DNA of 64,000 bases from Consotaella aegiceratis (GCF_036541425.1 NZ_JAZHFT010000011.1:1-64000); one strand, 5' to 3'. Positions 45,592 through 56,493 are shown, counted from the first letter of the stretch. The notes: generated by a model not told the origin, from the letters alone. Numbers and translations: made by a program.

Positions 45592-46504
45592 GCGCTGCGA
45601 TCTCGTCGCGGGGGCCGTTTTGATCGATGACATCCACTTTGCCGACGGCGGCGAGAGGCTCGGCGTGCCCGGTGGGGCAGGGCTCTATGCCTTGTCGGGC
45701 GCGGCGCCGTTCAGCGACCATACGGTGCTGACCATCGGGACGGGCGAGGATTATTGCATCACCTACGGTCCCTGGATGGAGCGCAACGGCCTCTCCACCG
45801 AGGGACTGCGCATCGCCGATCCGCACACGCCGCGCAACACCCTGCGCTACTTTCCGGATGGCGAACGCAGCGAAGAGCCGGTCTACGGCGTCGCGCATTT
45901 CAGGCGCACCGAGCCGACGGCTGCGGATATCAGGCGGCGCGTTGCCGATGCGCGGGGCCTCTATGTGTTTCGCGACACCGATCCTGACTTCTGGGCGGAA
46001 CTCGCTCCCCTGTTGGCGGCGAACCCGGTCACGACCCTCTGGGAGATCGCGGCCAATGCCTGCCTTCCAGAAAACCTCCCCGAGATCGAGCGGATCGCCG
46101 GCATGATCGACGCAGTCTCGATCAATCGGCAGGAGGCGGCGGCCCTGTTTCAGACCGAGGACGAGGCCGCCTTGCTGGCCTCGCTCGGCGCCTTGCCGGC
46201 GACCATTTTTCTGCGGGCCGGCGAGCGCGGCAGCTACTGGATCGAGGCGGATACCGTCGGGTTCGTTCCAAGCGTCCCCGTCGCGCCCGTCGACGTGACC
46301 GGGGGCGGCAACGCCTATGGCGGCGCGGCCATGGTGGGCCTGGCGCAGGGATTGCCGGCGCGCGAAGCGGCCGCGATGGGTACTGCCGCCGCCAGCCTGG
46401 CGATCCGGCAGTTCGGCCCCCCGGAGGCCGGCAACCCGGCGTTTCGCGCGGTCGCCCGCGATCTGGTTCGCGATCTTCAATCCACTCGGGAAGCGGTGCA
46501 CTGA
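45584..46504 (+). CDS. PfkB-type sugar/nucleoside kinase with altered catalytic motif
   Basis: A 306-residue ribokinase-like protein. The C-terminal signature that normally reads DTTGAGD is DVTGGGNAYGGA, so the catalytic-base Asp is Asn. I recall the same TGGGN form in the MAK32-like PfkB branch, so it is probably a subfamily trait; activity is uncertain. FLRAGERGSYWIE precedes it as expected. The start is either GTG 45584, overlapping yjbQ by 8 bases, or ATG 45545; the shorter form begins right at the first beta strand. The nucleoside hydrolase gene follows with a 1-base overlap. A kinase for the released sugar or the whole nucleoside is plausible. Confidence 0.82.
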   Translation: MTERCDLVAGAVLIDDIHFADGGERLGVPGGAGLYALSGAAPFSDHTVLTIGTGEDYCITYGPWMERNGLSTEGLRIADPHTPRNTLRYFPDGERSEEPVYGVAHFRRTEPTAADIRRRVADARGLYVFRDTDPDFWAELAPLLAANPVTTLWEIAANACLPENLPEIERIAGMIDAVSINRQEAAALFQTEDEAALLASLGALPATIFLRAGERGSYWIEADTVGFVPSVPVAPVDVTGGGNAYGGAAMVGLAQGLPAREAAAMGTAAASLAIRQFGPPEAGNPAFRAVARDLVRDLQSTREAVH

Positions 46505-47451
46505 TGACCAAGGTCCTGATCGATACGGATCCGGGAATGGACGACGCGCTGGCGATCATCCTGGCGTTGAAGTCGCCGGAGCTGGAGGTGCTGGGCATTT
46601 CCTCGGTGGCTGGCAACTATCCTGTCGATATTACTACTGCCAACGCGCTGAAGACGCTGGAGCTGCTCGGCCGCGTCGACGTGCCGGTGGCGCGCGGCAT
46701 GGGCAAGCCGCTGGCGCGCCCGCTGCCCAAGGACCCGTTTTCGCACGGCTCCGACGGCATGGCCGAAACGCATCTTCCCACCCCGCAGCTGAAGCCGGTC
46801 GAAAAGCACGCCATCGATCAGATCATCGACGTGGTGAAGGCGGACCCCGGCGCCGTCACCATCGTGACGCTCGGGCCGCTCACCAACGTCGCGATGGCGC
46901 TGATGAAGGCGCCCGAGATCGTCCCGCTGGTCGGCCGGGTCGTCTCGATCGCCGGCTCCTTCGGTCTCAACACATATGCCTTCGCCAACGCGACAGGCGA
47001 TACGCCGCAGAGCGAATGGAACGTCTACGTGGACCCGGAAGCGGCCCAGTTGGTCTTCGCCTCCGGCGTGCCGGTGACGGCCGTCGGGCTGGACGTGGCC
47101 ACGCATTTCGACATCAACTTTTCCGAGGCGCAGCTCGCCACGCTGCGCGAGGCGGAGCGGCCCGAGGCCAAGATCGTCGAACGGATGGTGCGCTTCGTGC
47201 AGGGGCGCGGCTTCGAATCCTATTGCGTGCTGATCGATTCCCTCGCCATAGCTTCGGTCGTCGATCCGAGCCTGATCGAGACCGTTCCGGCGCGCGTCGG
47301 CGTCGAGACCAAGGGCGAACTGACGCTCGGCCAGACGGTGGCCGACTTCCGCCACCATCACGGCTGGATGCACCTGCCGGAGATCCAGGTCGCCGCGCGC
47401 GCCGACTACGGCCGATTTCTCGATCTGATCATGCGCGCGGTGCTGGCCTGA
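46504..47451 (+). CDS. Nucleoside hydrolase
   Basis: A 315-residue nucleoside N-ribohydrolase. The metal site is DTDPGMDDA near residue 7; other landmarks are TVPARV-side helices, WNVYVDPEAAQLVF and TAVGLDVATHF. The expected C-terminal His is in a different context (HFDINF and FRHHHG), so base specificity is unclear. It differs clearly from the copy at 9959-10924. It overlaps the kinase stop by 1 base and ends 2 bases before the ADP-ribosylglycohydrolase gene, all in one operon. Confidence 0.92.
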   Translation: MTKVLIDTDPGMDDALAIILALKSPELEVLGISSVAGNYPVDITTANALKTLELLGRVDVPVARGMGKPLARPLPKDPFSHGSDGMAETHLPTPQLKPVEKHAIDQIIDVVKADPGAVTIVTLGPLTNVAMALMKAPEIVPLVGRVVSIAGSFGLNTYAFANATGDTPQSEWNVYVDPEAAQLVFASGVPVTAVGLDVATHFDINFSEAQLATLREAERPEAKIVERMVRFVQGRGFESYCVLIDSLAIASVVDPSLIETVPARVGVETKGELTLGQTVADFRHHHGWMHLPEIQVAARADYGRFLDLIMRAVLA

Positions 47452-47453
47452 CC

Positions 47454-49550
47454 ATGGATTACGCCACTCGGGAAAAGATCTATGCCGGCGTGCTCGGCAA
47501 GATCATCGGCGTCTATCACGGCCGCCCCGTGGAGGGCTGGACCCACGAGCGCATCATCGAGACGCACGGCGAGATCACCTATTTCGTCAACGACCGGATG
47601 AAGCTGCCGATCGTCCTGCCCGACGATGACATCTCGGGCACCTTCGCCTTTTTCCGGGCGCTCGAGGACAACGGCTATCCCGAAGGCCTGACACCTGAGA
47701 TGGTGGGCCGAACCTGGCTCAACTACATCATCGAGGAGAAGACCATCCTGTGGTGGGGCGGTCTCGGCCGCTCGACCGAGCACACTGCCTTTCTCAACCT
47801 GAAGAATGGCATCGCGGCGCCGGCAAGCGGCAGCCATGCGGTCAACGGGGCCTGGCTGCCGGCGCAGATCGGCGCGCAGATCTTCATGGACGCCTTCTCG
47901 CTTTCCTGCCCGAACGATCCGGATCGGGCCTCCCGGCTGGTGCGCGCAGCGGCCTCCGTCAGCCACGACGGCATCGCGCTCGACGCCGCCGTTCTGCTCG
48001 CAACGATGGAGGCGATGGCGTTCTCCGAGCGACGGGTGGAGACGCTGCTCGACCGGGGCCTCGCCTATGTCTCCGATCCGCATCTGCTGCGCGTCATCGA
48101 AGCCTTGCGCGGCGTCTGCGCCAAGTCCCGTGACTGGCGTGAGGTCCGTGCCTGGATCGCCGCGAACCACGGCTATGCCCACTATGACGGGCCCTGCCAC
48201 ATGGTGCCGAACCACCTGATCGTGCTGATGGCGTTCCTGATGGCCGGGGACGATTTCGCCCGATCGCTGACCATCGCCACGTCGGCCGGTTGGGACACCG
48301 ACTGCAACGCCGGCAATGTCGGCTGCCTCAACGCTGTGCGCCTGGGGCTTTCGGCGCTCGATGCCGGTCCCGATCTCCGGCGACCGGTGTCGGACTTCAT
48401 GTACGTGGTCTCGTCCGACGGGGCGGCCGCGATCACCGATGCCGTGCGGGAGACCCGCGCCATCGTCAAGGCTGCCTGCGCCACAAGAGGCGAGCCGGCG
48501 CCGGATGGGGGCCCCAAATACGGCTTCGATTTTCCCGGTTCGACGCAGGGCTTTTCGCCCTGTGCCCATCACCCCGGCCGCCAGGCGGTGATCGACTGGG
48601 GCGGCGAGGGGAAGGGCTTGACGCTGCAGCTGAAGGGGCTCTCGCTCGGCGTCACCGGATCGGTTTCGACGCCGGTTTTCGTGGAGCCGTTCGCGGCGTC
48701 GTCGAGCTTTGCCATGGTGGCGAGCCCGACGCTCTATTCCGGCCAGAGGGTGACGGCGCGCCTCGAAAAGGACGAGCGCGTCGAGGCGCGGCTCTATGCA
48801 CTCTATTACGATGCCAGCGACGAGATCCGCCGCCTCGAAGGCGAATGGTCTGCCGGAAGCGAGCTTGCCTGGACCGTGCCGCATACGAACGGCATGCCGC
48901 TCTATCGCCTCGGCATCGAATTGCGCTGCGACACACGCTTCGACGGGACGGTGACGCTCGTCTCCGTCGACTGGGGCGGGGCGCCGGCCGAGATGCGCAT
49001 CGAGGGCATGCTGGTGCAATCGATCTGGAACCTGACGCCGTTCTGGACGCGAGCGTGGGTCAGCTCGGCCCGGCATCTGGCGCCGGACTTCAACGACACG
49101 ATCTGCATCTCCCACCCGGAGGAAAACGGCATCGCCACGCTCGGCAGCCGTGACTGGGACGACTATTCGGTCGAAAGCACGCTCGACTATTCCATCCACG
49201 ATGGCGGCGGCCTGGTGGTGCGCTCGCGCGGCCACCGGCGCTATTATTGCGGCATCCTGCGCGGCGACCGCGCCGAAATCGTCAGGCGCTTCGACGATAC
49301 CGTCGATGTTTTGGCCTCGATGGTCGTGGGCGGCGAGGCGGCCGGCAAGCGCCGACTGAAGCTGTCGGCCGAGGGCGACCGCATCACCTTCGAGATCGAC
49401 GGCGCACATCGGCTGCAGACCCGGGACGCGGCGCTGGAATCCGGTGCCGCGGGGATCGTGGTCCATCGCGGCACGGTGGTCGCCGACGGCTTCATCGTCA
49501 CCGGACTGAAGAACGCACAACAAGAGAGGACCACGGCCGATGCCGCGTGA
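47454..49550 (+). CDS. ADP-ribosylglycohydrolase-type protein with C-terminal extension (paralog 1)
   Basis: A 698-residue protein. The N-terminal DraG/ADPRH-type domain (about 1-340) shows metal motifs LPDDDISGTF (Asp57-59) and GWDTDCNAGN (279-288), as in di-metal ADP-ribosyl hydrolases, plus ILWWGGLGRSTEHTAF. The C-terminal part (about 370-690) is beta-rich; the FWTRAWVSSARHL to RRYYCGI stretch resembles concanavalin-like sugar-binding folds. No signal peptide, so cytosolic. A paralog of the same architecture lies at 52626-54761. Most ADPRH proteins have only the first 300 residues. It may hydrolyse a ribosyl or ADP-ribosyl N-glycoside; the extension may bind the rest of the substrate. Confidence 0.88.
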   Translation: MDYATREKIYAGVLGKIIGVYHGRPVEGWTHERIIETHGEITYFVNDRMKLPIVLPDDDISGTFAFFRALEDNGYPEGLTPEMVGRTWLNYIIEEKTILWWGGLGRSTEHTAFLNLKNGIAAPASGSHAVNGAWLPAQIGAQIFMDAFSLSCPNDPDRASRLVRAAASVSHDGIALDAAVLLATMEAMAFSERRVETLLDRGLAYVSDPHLLRVIEALRGVCAKSRDWREVRAWIAANHGYAHYDGPCHMVPNHLIVLMAFLMAGDDFARSLTIATSAGWDTDCNAGNVGCLNAVRLGLSALDAGPDLRRPVSDFMYVVSSDGAAAITDAVRETRAIVKAACATRGEPAPDGGPKYGFDFPGSTQGFSPCAHHPGRQAVIDWGGEGKGLTLQLKGLSLGVTGSVSTPVFVEPFAASSSFAMVASPTLYSGQRVTARLEKDERVEARLYALYYDASDEIRRLEGEWSAGSELAWTVPHTNGMPLYRLGIELRCDTRFDGTVTLVSVDWGGAPAEMRIEGMLVQSIWNLTPFWTRAWVSSARHLAPDFNDTICISHPEENGIATLGSRDWDDYSVESTLDYSIHDGGGLVVRSRGHRRYYCGILRGDRAEIVRRFDDTVDVLASMVVGGEAAGKRRLKLSAEGDRITFEIDGAHRLQTRDAALESGAAGIVVHRGTVVADGFIVTGLKNAQQERTTADAA

Positions 49551-50457
49551 CGACGTCGCCGGAAGGCGAGCCATCGACGAGATCCACGCGCGCTATGCGC
49601 TCTGGGACAATGTGCCGAAGCGCGGCTTGAGCGTCGGCGGCAGGCCGGCCATGACACGGATCGACCCCGACAAGGTCGGCGATTTCGTGCTGGTGACGGT
49701 GCGCGATCCGTTGATCGATTATCAGGGCGATCCGGCCGAACATATCTCGAAGTTGATGGACGACGTGGAACTGGCCGGCCAGTCCGGTATGTTCACCAGC
49801 TATACCGGCAGCTTCGAGGGCGCGCGCATCACCATCGTCAGCGGCGGCAGCGGATCGTCGGAAGCCGAGCTTCTGCTTTACGACTTCATGGAGTTCACCA
49901 AGGCGCACACTTACCTCAGGGTCGGAGGCTCCGGCGGCCTCGGCACCGATGTGAAGCCCGGCGACATCGTGGTCTCCAGCGGTGTGGTGCGCGAGGAGGG
50001 CATGACGCGCGCCTATATCGACCGGGCCTATCCCGCGACGTCGCATTTCGAGGTCGTCGCGGCGATGGCTCAAGCGGCCGACGAAAGCGGCGCGCGCTAT
50101 CACGTCGGCACCACGCTGTCGATCGACAGCGATTTCGTCGGCGCCGGGCGGCCGGGCGTGGGCGGCTATATGCAGCCCTGGAACATCGAGCTGCTCGGTA
50201 CCTACAACCGCGCCGGCGTGCTCAACGGCGATCGCGAGTCGGCGGCCGTGGTGACGCTCGCCTCGCTATTCGGTTTTCGGGGCGGCTCGGTGTGCTCGGT
50301 GGCCGACAATGTGGTGACCGGCCAGAGCTTCAGTCACGGCGCCGGCCATGCCAACGCCATCGACATCGCGCTGAAGGGCTGCGCGCTGCTCGACCGGATG
50401 GACAAGAAGCGCATCGCGGCCGGCAAGCGTTACTGGCTTCCGAGCCTCGGGCTGTAA
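49540..50457 (+). CDS. PNP/uridine phosphorylase-like protein
   Basis: A 305-residue protein of the purine nucleoside/uridine phosphorylase superfamily (PNP_UDP_1). GARITIVSGGSGSSEAEL, THTYLRVGGSGGLGTDVKPGD-type strand-loop pattern (at about 122-142) and the VTLASLFGFRGGSV end fit the fold. It would split a nucleoside with phosphate to base and ribose-1-phosphate. It overlaps the ADP-ribosylglycohydrolase gene by 11 bases and is last in the rightward operon; its stop is 2 bases before the convergent LacI gene's stop. Confidence 0.85.
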   Translation: MPRDDVAGRRAIDEIHARYALWDNVPKRGLSVGGRPAMTRIDPDKVGDFVLVTVRDPLIDYQGDPAEHISKLMDDVELAGQSGMFTSYTGSFEGARITIVSGGSGSSEAELLLYDFMEFTKAHTYLRVGGSGGLGTDVKPGDIVVSSGVVREEGMTRAYIDRAYPATSHFEVVAAMAQAADESGARYHVGTTLSIDSDFVGAGRPGVGGYMQPWNIELLGTYNRAGVLNGDRESAAVVTLASLFGFRGGSVCSVADNVVTGQSFSHGAGHANAIDIALKGCALLDRMDKKRIAAGKRYWLPSLGL

Positions 50458-50461
50458 TCCG

Positions 50462-51484
50462 TCAGTTCGCCGCGGCCGCCGGGATGGTGGCCACGCTCTG
50501 GCGTGAGATCAGCCGGACGTCCACCTTGTAGTGCCGGATCCTGCGCTCCGGCTCGGCAAGGCGGTTGAGCAGCAGCGTCATCGCGGACGCGGCCATCTGG
50601 TCGACGGGCTGGCGCACCGTGGTCAGCGCCGGCACGACGATCGATGCCCAGGAGATGTCGTCGAAGCCGACCACCGACAGGTCGTCGGGAACCCGTAAGC
50701 CAAGTTCGTGGGCAGCCCGCAGGACGCCGATGGCGATCATGTCGTTGCCGCACATCACCGCCGTGACCGAACGCTCCTTGAGCTTCTCGAAAACGTACTG
50801 AGGCAGGTGCACGGCATAGGACGTCTGCACCTGCCAGCCGATCTTCGCCTTGCCCTCGGCTTCGGCGAGGAAGCCGATCTTGCGATCGTCCTTGCCTTCC
50901 ATGATGTCGGCGCTGGTGATCAGGCCAAGCGATCGATGGCCGTGGTCGATCAGATGGCGCGCGAGCTGCCGCCCGCCTTCGAGGTCGCGGGTCGTCACAT
51001 TGTCGTAGCCGGCGTCAGGGGTGCCGATCACCGCAACGGGCATGGCAAAGTGGGGAAGCGCCTCGAGATGCTCGGCGTTCGAAGTGCGGCACCAGATGGC
51101 GCCGGCGACCCCCTGATTTTCCAGATGGCGCATACCGTCGATCTCGCTTTCGGCGGCGCCGGACGTGTCGATCAGCATGACGGTGTAGCCGGCCCTGCGG
51201 GCTTCGTGTTCGAGCGACTGGGCCAAGGCGGGAAAATAGGGATTGCGCAGATCCGGCAGCAGCAGGCCGAGCGTGGTGTTGCGGCCCATGCGGACGGCCT
51301 GGGCCGACCGGTTCGGCCGGTAGCCGAGCCGCGCGGCCACCTCGCGGACGTGCTCGCGCATCTCGCGGCTGACCGTGCCGCTGTCGCGCATCGCATAGGA
51401 GGCCGCGGCCACGGAAACGTTGGCCTCCCGGGCAACGTCCTTCAGGGTCACGGGTTTTTTCGGTGGCTTCGATTGCTCCGACAT
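50462..51484 (-). CDS. LacI-family transcriptional regulator
   Basis: A 340-residue repressor-type regulator. The helix-turn-helix covers about 13-60 (VTLKDVAREANVSVAAASYA and LGYRPNRSAQAVRMG with the hinge), followed by a periplasmic-binding-protein-like sensor domain (about 65-335) with NTTLGLLLPDLRNPYFP. It is the last gene of the leftward operon and sits in the middle of the island. Its probable operators are ATGAAACGTTTCAT at 42573-42586 and the related site at 56494-56507. The inducer is likely the imported substrate or its sugar product. Confidence 0.92.
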   Translation of the reverse strand: MSEQSKPPKKPVTLKDVAREANVSVAAASYAMRDSGTVSREMREHVREVAARLGYRPNRSAQAVRMGRNTTLGLLLPDLRNPYFPALAQSLEHEARRAGYTVMLIDTSGAAESEIDGMRHLENQGVAGAIWCRTSNAEHLEALPHFAMPVAVIGTPDAGYDNVTTRDLEGGRQLARHLIDHGHRSLGLITSADIMEGKDDRKIGFLAEAEGKAKIGWQVQTSYAVHLPQYVFEKLKERSVTAVMCGNDMIAIGVLRAAHELGLRVPDDLSVVGFDDISWASIVVPALTTVRQPVDQMAASAMTLLLNRLAEPERRIRHYKVDVRLISRQSVATIPAAAAN

Positions 51485-51535
51485 AAGCGCTTTCGGCGCC
51501 TCTTAAGCGGTGGCATTCAAGTGTGCCCATCGCGA

Positions 51536-52615
<1,080 letters not shown>

Positions 52616-52625
52616 CAGCCTTCCT

Positions 52626-54761
52626 TCATCGGCGCCGGACGAAAAAGCCGCGGGCCGGCACCGTGCCGCCTTCGATCAGGAAGCCGGCGCCGCCGCTGGG
52701 AAGAGTATCATCGACGGCGCTCACCAGGATGGCGCCGTCAATGGCAAAGTCGATTCGTGTCGCCTTCACCGTCAGCTCGAACGGCTTGCGGGCATTCGGC
52801 TCGAAGCGATAGGGCGTGCGCGCCAGGACGCGCAGCGCATCGTCATGACGGTGGATGATCAGCGCCTCGCCGTCCTTCACCACGCCGGCATAGTAGCGCC
52901 GATGGCCGCGCGCGCGCGCGACGAGGCCGGCACACTCGTGCAGTTCGAGCACGAGTTCGGAGCCGACGGAATAGTCGGTCCAGTCGCGCGTGCCGGTGGT
53001 GATCACGCCCTCCTTGCCGGGATGGGAGAGGGTGAAGGTGTTGTAGATGTCGGTCGCATAGTGCCTGGCCGAGCTGACGAAGGAGCGGGTCCAGAACGTC
53101 GCCGTGTCCCACGGCGTCAGGCCGGGCGTCAGTTCGCGCGCCGTGCCGAAGGCGAGGTCTCTGGGAGCGCCGCTCCAGTCGAGAGTGCGCAGCACGACCT
53201 CGCCGGACAACCGGCGGTCGGCCATGAGTTCGATGCCGAGACGATGGATCGGATGGCCGCCGAGATCGGGGACATCCCAGACGAGCCTGTTGGAGCCCCT
53301 GGCAAGAACGAAGGGCTCGCCCGCCGCGCGCGCCAGCCGTTCCGTCTCGTCGAAATAGAGCACGTAGAAGCGGAGCAAGGGATTGGCGTCGGCCAGGCCC
53401 TCGACCTCGGCGATCACCGTCTGCGTGCCATAGAGCGAGGGGCTTGCGATCACCTCGAAATAGCTGGTGTCCTCGGCGCCGCTAGGCTTGGGATCGATGA
53501 AGGTCGGCACCGACACGGTCCCGGTGACGCCCTTCGCGAGCGCTTCGACGCCGATGCAGAGACCGTTGCCGCGGCCTGTCTGGTTGGCATTCGAGACGCG
53601 TATGGCCGCCTGGCGGCCGGCGTGATGCGGGCAGGGCTCGAAGCCCTGGACCGATCCTGGAAATTCGAAGGCGAAGCGGCTGGCGGGCGGAGCGTAGTCG
53701 CGGCCTTGCAAGGCTGCGCTCGCCCGCAGTGCTCGGCGGGTCTCGATCGCCGCATCGCTCAGGCACTCGCCGCCGTCCGCACCGACGACGTAGAGCCGGT
53801 CAGCGACGGGGCCGCGGAAGTCGGGGCCGGTCTCCAGGCCGGCCAGCCCGAGGCGGATGCCGTTCAGCGCGCCGAGATTGCCGGCATTGCAGTCGGTGTC
53901 CCAGCCCGAGGAGACGGCGATCGAGAGACCCTTCTGGAAGTCGTCGCCACCGAGCAGAAAGGCGGCGATCAGCAGCGCATGATTGGGCACCATCGGGCAG
54001 TTGCCCGGATAGCGCTCGTATCCGTGATTGATTTCGAGCCAATGGCGCACGGCGCGCCAGTCGTCGGCCGATGTCTGACACTCCTTGCGCACCGCTTCGA
54101 TCACGCCGGCCAGTTCCGCCGAACGGCAGAAGCCGAGCCCGAGGTCGAGGAGCGCCGAAATGTCGCGCTCGGTGAAGGCGGCGGCCTGCATCGCGGCGAG
54201 CAGGCAGGCCGCCTCGACCGCGACCCCGCCGTGGCTGACGGAGGCGGCCGCCCGGGCCATGGCCGCGGCCCGCTCCGGATCGCCCGGATTGGCGAGCGCC
54301 CAGGTGTCGATGAAGATCTCGGCGCCGATCTGTTCGGCCATGCCCTGGCCGTTCAGCTCGACCGACCCGCTCAGCGGCGCCTTGATGCCGTCCTTGAGGC
54401 GCAGATAGGCGGTGTGCTCTGTCGAGCGGCCGAGGCCGCCCCACCACAGGACGGTGCGGTCTTCGACGATGTAGTTGAGCCACGTGTCGCCGATCGTCGC
54501 CGGCGCGATGTCGGGCGGAAAGCCGTTATCCTCCAGCGCGCGATAGAACAGAAAAGTGCCGGAGATGTCGTCGTCCGGCACGATCAGCGGCCAGCCGACG
54601 CGGTGGTGGACGTAGTCCTCGACCTCGCCGAAGGTCGCTTCGATGTCCTCGTGGCGCCAGCCCTCGACGGCGCGCCCGAGATAGACGCCGATCAGCTTGC
54701 CGAGAACGCCGGCATAGGTCTTGTGGGCGAGATCCTCGGGCGAGAGGCCGGAAGCGGACAT
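52626..54761 (-). CDS. ADP-ribosylglycohydrolase-type protein with C-terminal extension (paralog 2)
   Basis: A 711-residue paralog of the protein at 47454-49550, with the same order of domains. Metal motifs are VPDDDISGTF (Asp63-65) and GWDTDCNAGN (286-295), and VLWWGGLGRSTEHTAY is shared almost unchanged. The C-terminal region has the same FWTRSFVSSARHY and RGHRRYYAGV stretches. Sequence outside these motifs differs enough for different substrates or for a heteromeric pair. It is translated 3 bases behind the second permease gene, so it belongs to the importer operon. Cytosolic; no signal peptide. Confidence 0.88.
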   Translation of the reverse strand: MSASGLSPEDLAHKTYAGVLGKLIGVYLGRAVEGWRHEDIEATFGEVEDYVHHRVGWPLIVPDDDISGTFLFYRALEDNGFPPDIAPATIGDTWLNYIVEDRTVLWWGGLGRSTEHTAYLRLKDGIKAPLSGSVELNGQGMAEQIGAEIFIDTWALANPGDPERAAAMARAAASVSHGGVAVEAACLLAAMQAAAFTERDISALLDLGLGFCRSAELAGVIEAVRKECQTSADDWRAVRHWLEINHGYERYPGNCPMVPNHALLIAAFLLGGDDFQKGLSIAVSSGWDTDCNAGNLGALNGIRLGLAGLETGPDFRGPVADRLYVVGADGGECLSDAAIETRRALRASAALQGRDYAPPASRFAFEFPGSVQGFEPCPHHAGRQAAIRVSNANQTGRGNGLCIGVEALAKGVTGTVSVPTFIDPKPSGAEDTSYFEVIASPSLYGTQTVIAEVEGLADANPLLRFYVLYFDETERLARAAGEPFVLARGSNRLVWDVPDLGGHPIHRLGIELMADRRLSGEVVLRTLDWSGAPRDLAFGTARELTPGLTPWDTATFWTRSFVSSARHYATDIYNTFTLSHPGKEGVITTGTRDWTDYSVGSELVLELHECAGLVARARGHRRYYAGVVKDGEALIIHRHDDALRVLARTPYRFEPNARKPFELTVKATRIDFAIDGAILVSAVDDTLPSGGAGFLIEGGTVPARGFFVRRR

Positions 54762-54764
54762 CGG

Positions 54765-55598
54765 CTATCCCTTGACCGCGCCGCCGACCATGCCGGCAAC
54801 GAAGAAGCGTTGGATGAGGATGAAGAAGACGATGATCGGCGCCACGAGGATGAAGGCGCCGGCCATCATCGCGCCCTGGTCCGTGGCATAGGTGCCGTTC
54901 ATCGACAGATAGCCGAGCGTCATGGTGACGTTGTCGCGGCCCTTCTGGAAGGTCGAGGTGATCAGGAACTCGTTCCAGGCGTTCAGGAAGACGACGATCG
55001 AAACCGTTACCAGGCCGGGACGCATCAGGGGCAGGATGATGTGCCAGAACGTCTGAAGCGGCGTCGCACCGTCCATGAAGGCGGCGGCATCGATTTCCTT
55101 GGGGATCGACACGACGTAGGCCCGCAGCAGGAAGATCGAGATCGGCAGGTTGATCGCCGCCAGGATCAGCGAGGTCGCGAAGAAGTTTCCGACCATGCCG
55201 AGCTTGGCATAGACGAAATAGAGCGGAAACAGGAACAGCTGGATCGGCACCGTCGTCGCGCAGAGAAAGTAGATGGTCACGAGCTGCCAGTAGCGGATTT
55301 CTCGCCGCGCCAGCGAAAACGCCGCGAGCGAGGCGCAGGACAGGGTCAGCACCACCGTCGAGCCGGTGATCAGCAGGCTGTTGACGAGCCCGGTCGAGAA
55401 ATGCCCGCCCTTCCAGGCGCGCGCGAAGTTCGAAAAGTCGATGCCGGTCGGCAGGCTCAGCGGGTTGGCGACGATCTGAGGATGCGACTTGAAGGTGTTC
55501 ACCGCCACCAGCAGCAGGGGCAAGAGCGCGACGACGACGCCACCGGCCAGGAAAAGGTTGGCGAGCGATCGCGACAGGGGTCTCGTGGCGGCGCTCAT
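54765..55598 (-). CDS. CUT1-type ABC importer, permease (MalG type)
   Basis: A 277-residue inner-membrane permease with about six segments. The EAA loop is EIDAAAFMDGATPLQTFWHI. ATG 55598 stands 1 base before the first permease's stop (55600). It forms the heterodimeric channel with the MalF-type permease upstream. Confidence 0.93.
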   Translation of the reverse strand: MSAATRPLSRSLANLFLAGGVVVALLPLLLVAVNTFKSHPQIVANPLSLPTGIDFSNFARAWKGGHFSTGLVNSLLITGSTVVLTLSCASLAAFSLARREIRYWQLVTIYFLCATTVPIQLFLFPLYFVYAKLGMVGNFFATSLILAAINLPISIFLLRAYVVSIPKEIDAAAFMDGATPLQTFWHIILPLMRPGLVTVSIVVFLNAWNEFLITSTFQKGRDNVTMTLGYLSMNGTYATDQGAMMAGAFILVAPIIVFFILIQRFFVAGMVGGAVKG

Positions 55599-55599
55599 G

Positions 55600-56466
55600 T
55601 CAGGCCTCGATGCTCGATCGGCTGAGGCGTACATAGGCCAGCGACGCCAATAGGCCGAAGAAACTCATCACCAGCGCGACCGCCGCGGCCTTGCCGACCT
55701 GAAAGCTGGTGAAGGCGAACTTGTAGGCGAAGGTCGACAGGATTTCGGTGGCGCGGGCCGGGCCGCCCTGGGTGATCAGATAGACGTAGTCGAAGGTCAG
55801 GAACGAGAAGATGGTGACGAGCACCAGCATCAGCCCCAAGGTCGGCAGGATGTTGGGCAGCGCCACGTTCCAGAACACCTGCCAGCCGCTGGCGCCTTCC
55901 AGAAAGGCCGCTTCCAGCTGGTCCTCGGGGATCTGGCGCATGGCGGCGAAGAAGATCACCGTGAGATAGCCCCAGAAGTGCCAGATATCGACCGAGGCGA
56001 CCGCATAAAGAGCCGTGTCGGGCGTCGCCAGAGGGCTGCTGAGCGGCATGACGGTGCGCGAGATGAAGGCGACCAGGCCCGATACCGGACTGAAGATGAT
56101 GTTCTGCCAGATCACCGCGTTGGCGACCGGCGAGATGACGTAGGGCAGCAGAAAGACGATCTGGAAGATCGTGGCGCTGCGCCGGCGCGTCAGCAGAATG
56201 GAGGCCGCGACGAGCGCAATCGCCATCGGAACGGTCAGGAAGATGATCGTCCACTGCACATTGTGCCAGATCGCCAGCCAGAAGACCGGATCGGACGAGA
56301 GGTCGCGGAAGTTGTCGAGGCCGACGAAAGTGGGCGCGCCGATGCCGTCCCAGTCGGTGAAGGCGGCCAGCAGCGTCAGCACGGCCGGCATCATGACAAC
56401 CGCGATGCTCAGGCAAAGCGCCGGCGCCAGAAACAGAGAATGATATGTTTTATGCGAGAGTCGCAT
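55600..56466 (-). CDS. CUT1-type ABC importer, permease (MalF type)
   Basis: A 288-residue inner-membrane permease with about six segments and the EAA loop EAAFLEGASGWQVFWNVALP. It is the first gene of the leftward operon. Its start, ATG 56466, is 28 bases from the LacI-type operator at 56494-56507. Confidence 0.93.
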   Translation of the reverse strand: MRLSHKTYHSLFLAPALCLSIAVVMMPAVLTLLAAFTDWDGIGAPTFVGLDNFRDLSSDPVFWLAIWHNVQWTIIFLTVPMAIALVAASILLTRRRSATIFQIVFLLPYVISPVANAVIWQNIIFSPVSGLVAFISRTVMPLSSPLATPDTALYAVASVDIWHFWGYLTVIFFAAMRQIPEDQLEAAFLEGASGWQVFWNVALPNILPTLGLMLVLVTIFSFLTFDYVYLITQGGPARATEILSTFAYKFAFTSFQVGKAAAVALVMSFFGLLASLAYVRLSRSSIEA

Positions 56467-56493
56467 GGCACCCGAGCAGCGATCGACGAGCGA

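Noticed and set aside
46317..47453. Frame continuous with the ADP-ribosylglycohydrolase, giving 1077 codons
   Set aside because: The part before ATG 47454 overlaps the nucleoside hydrolase gene out of frame and is Arg/Gly-rich noise, so a giant fusion is not supported.
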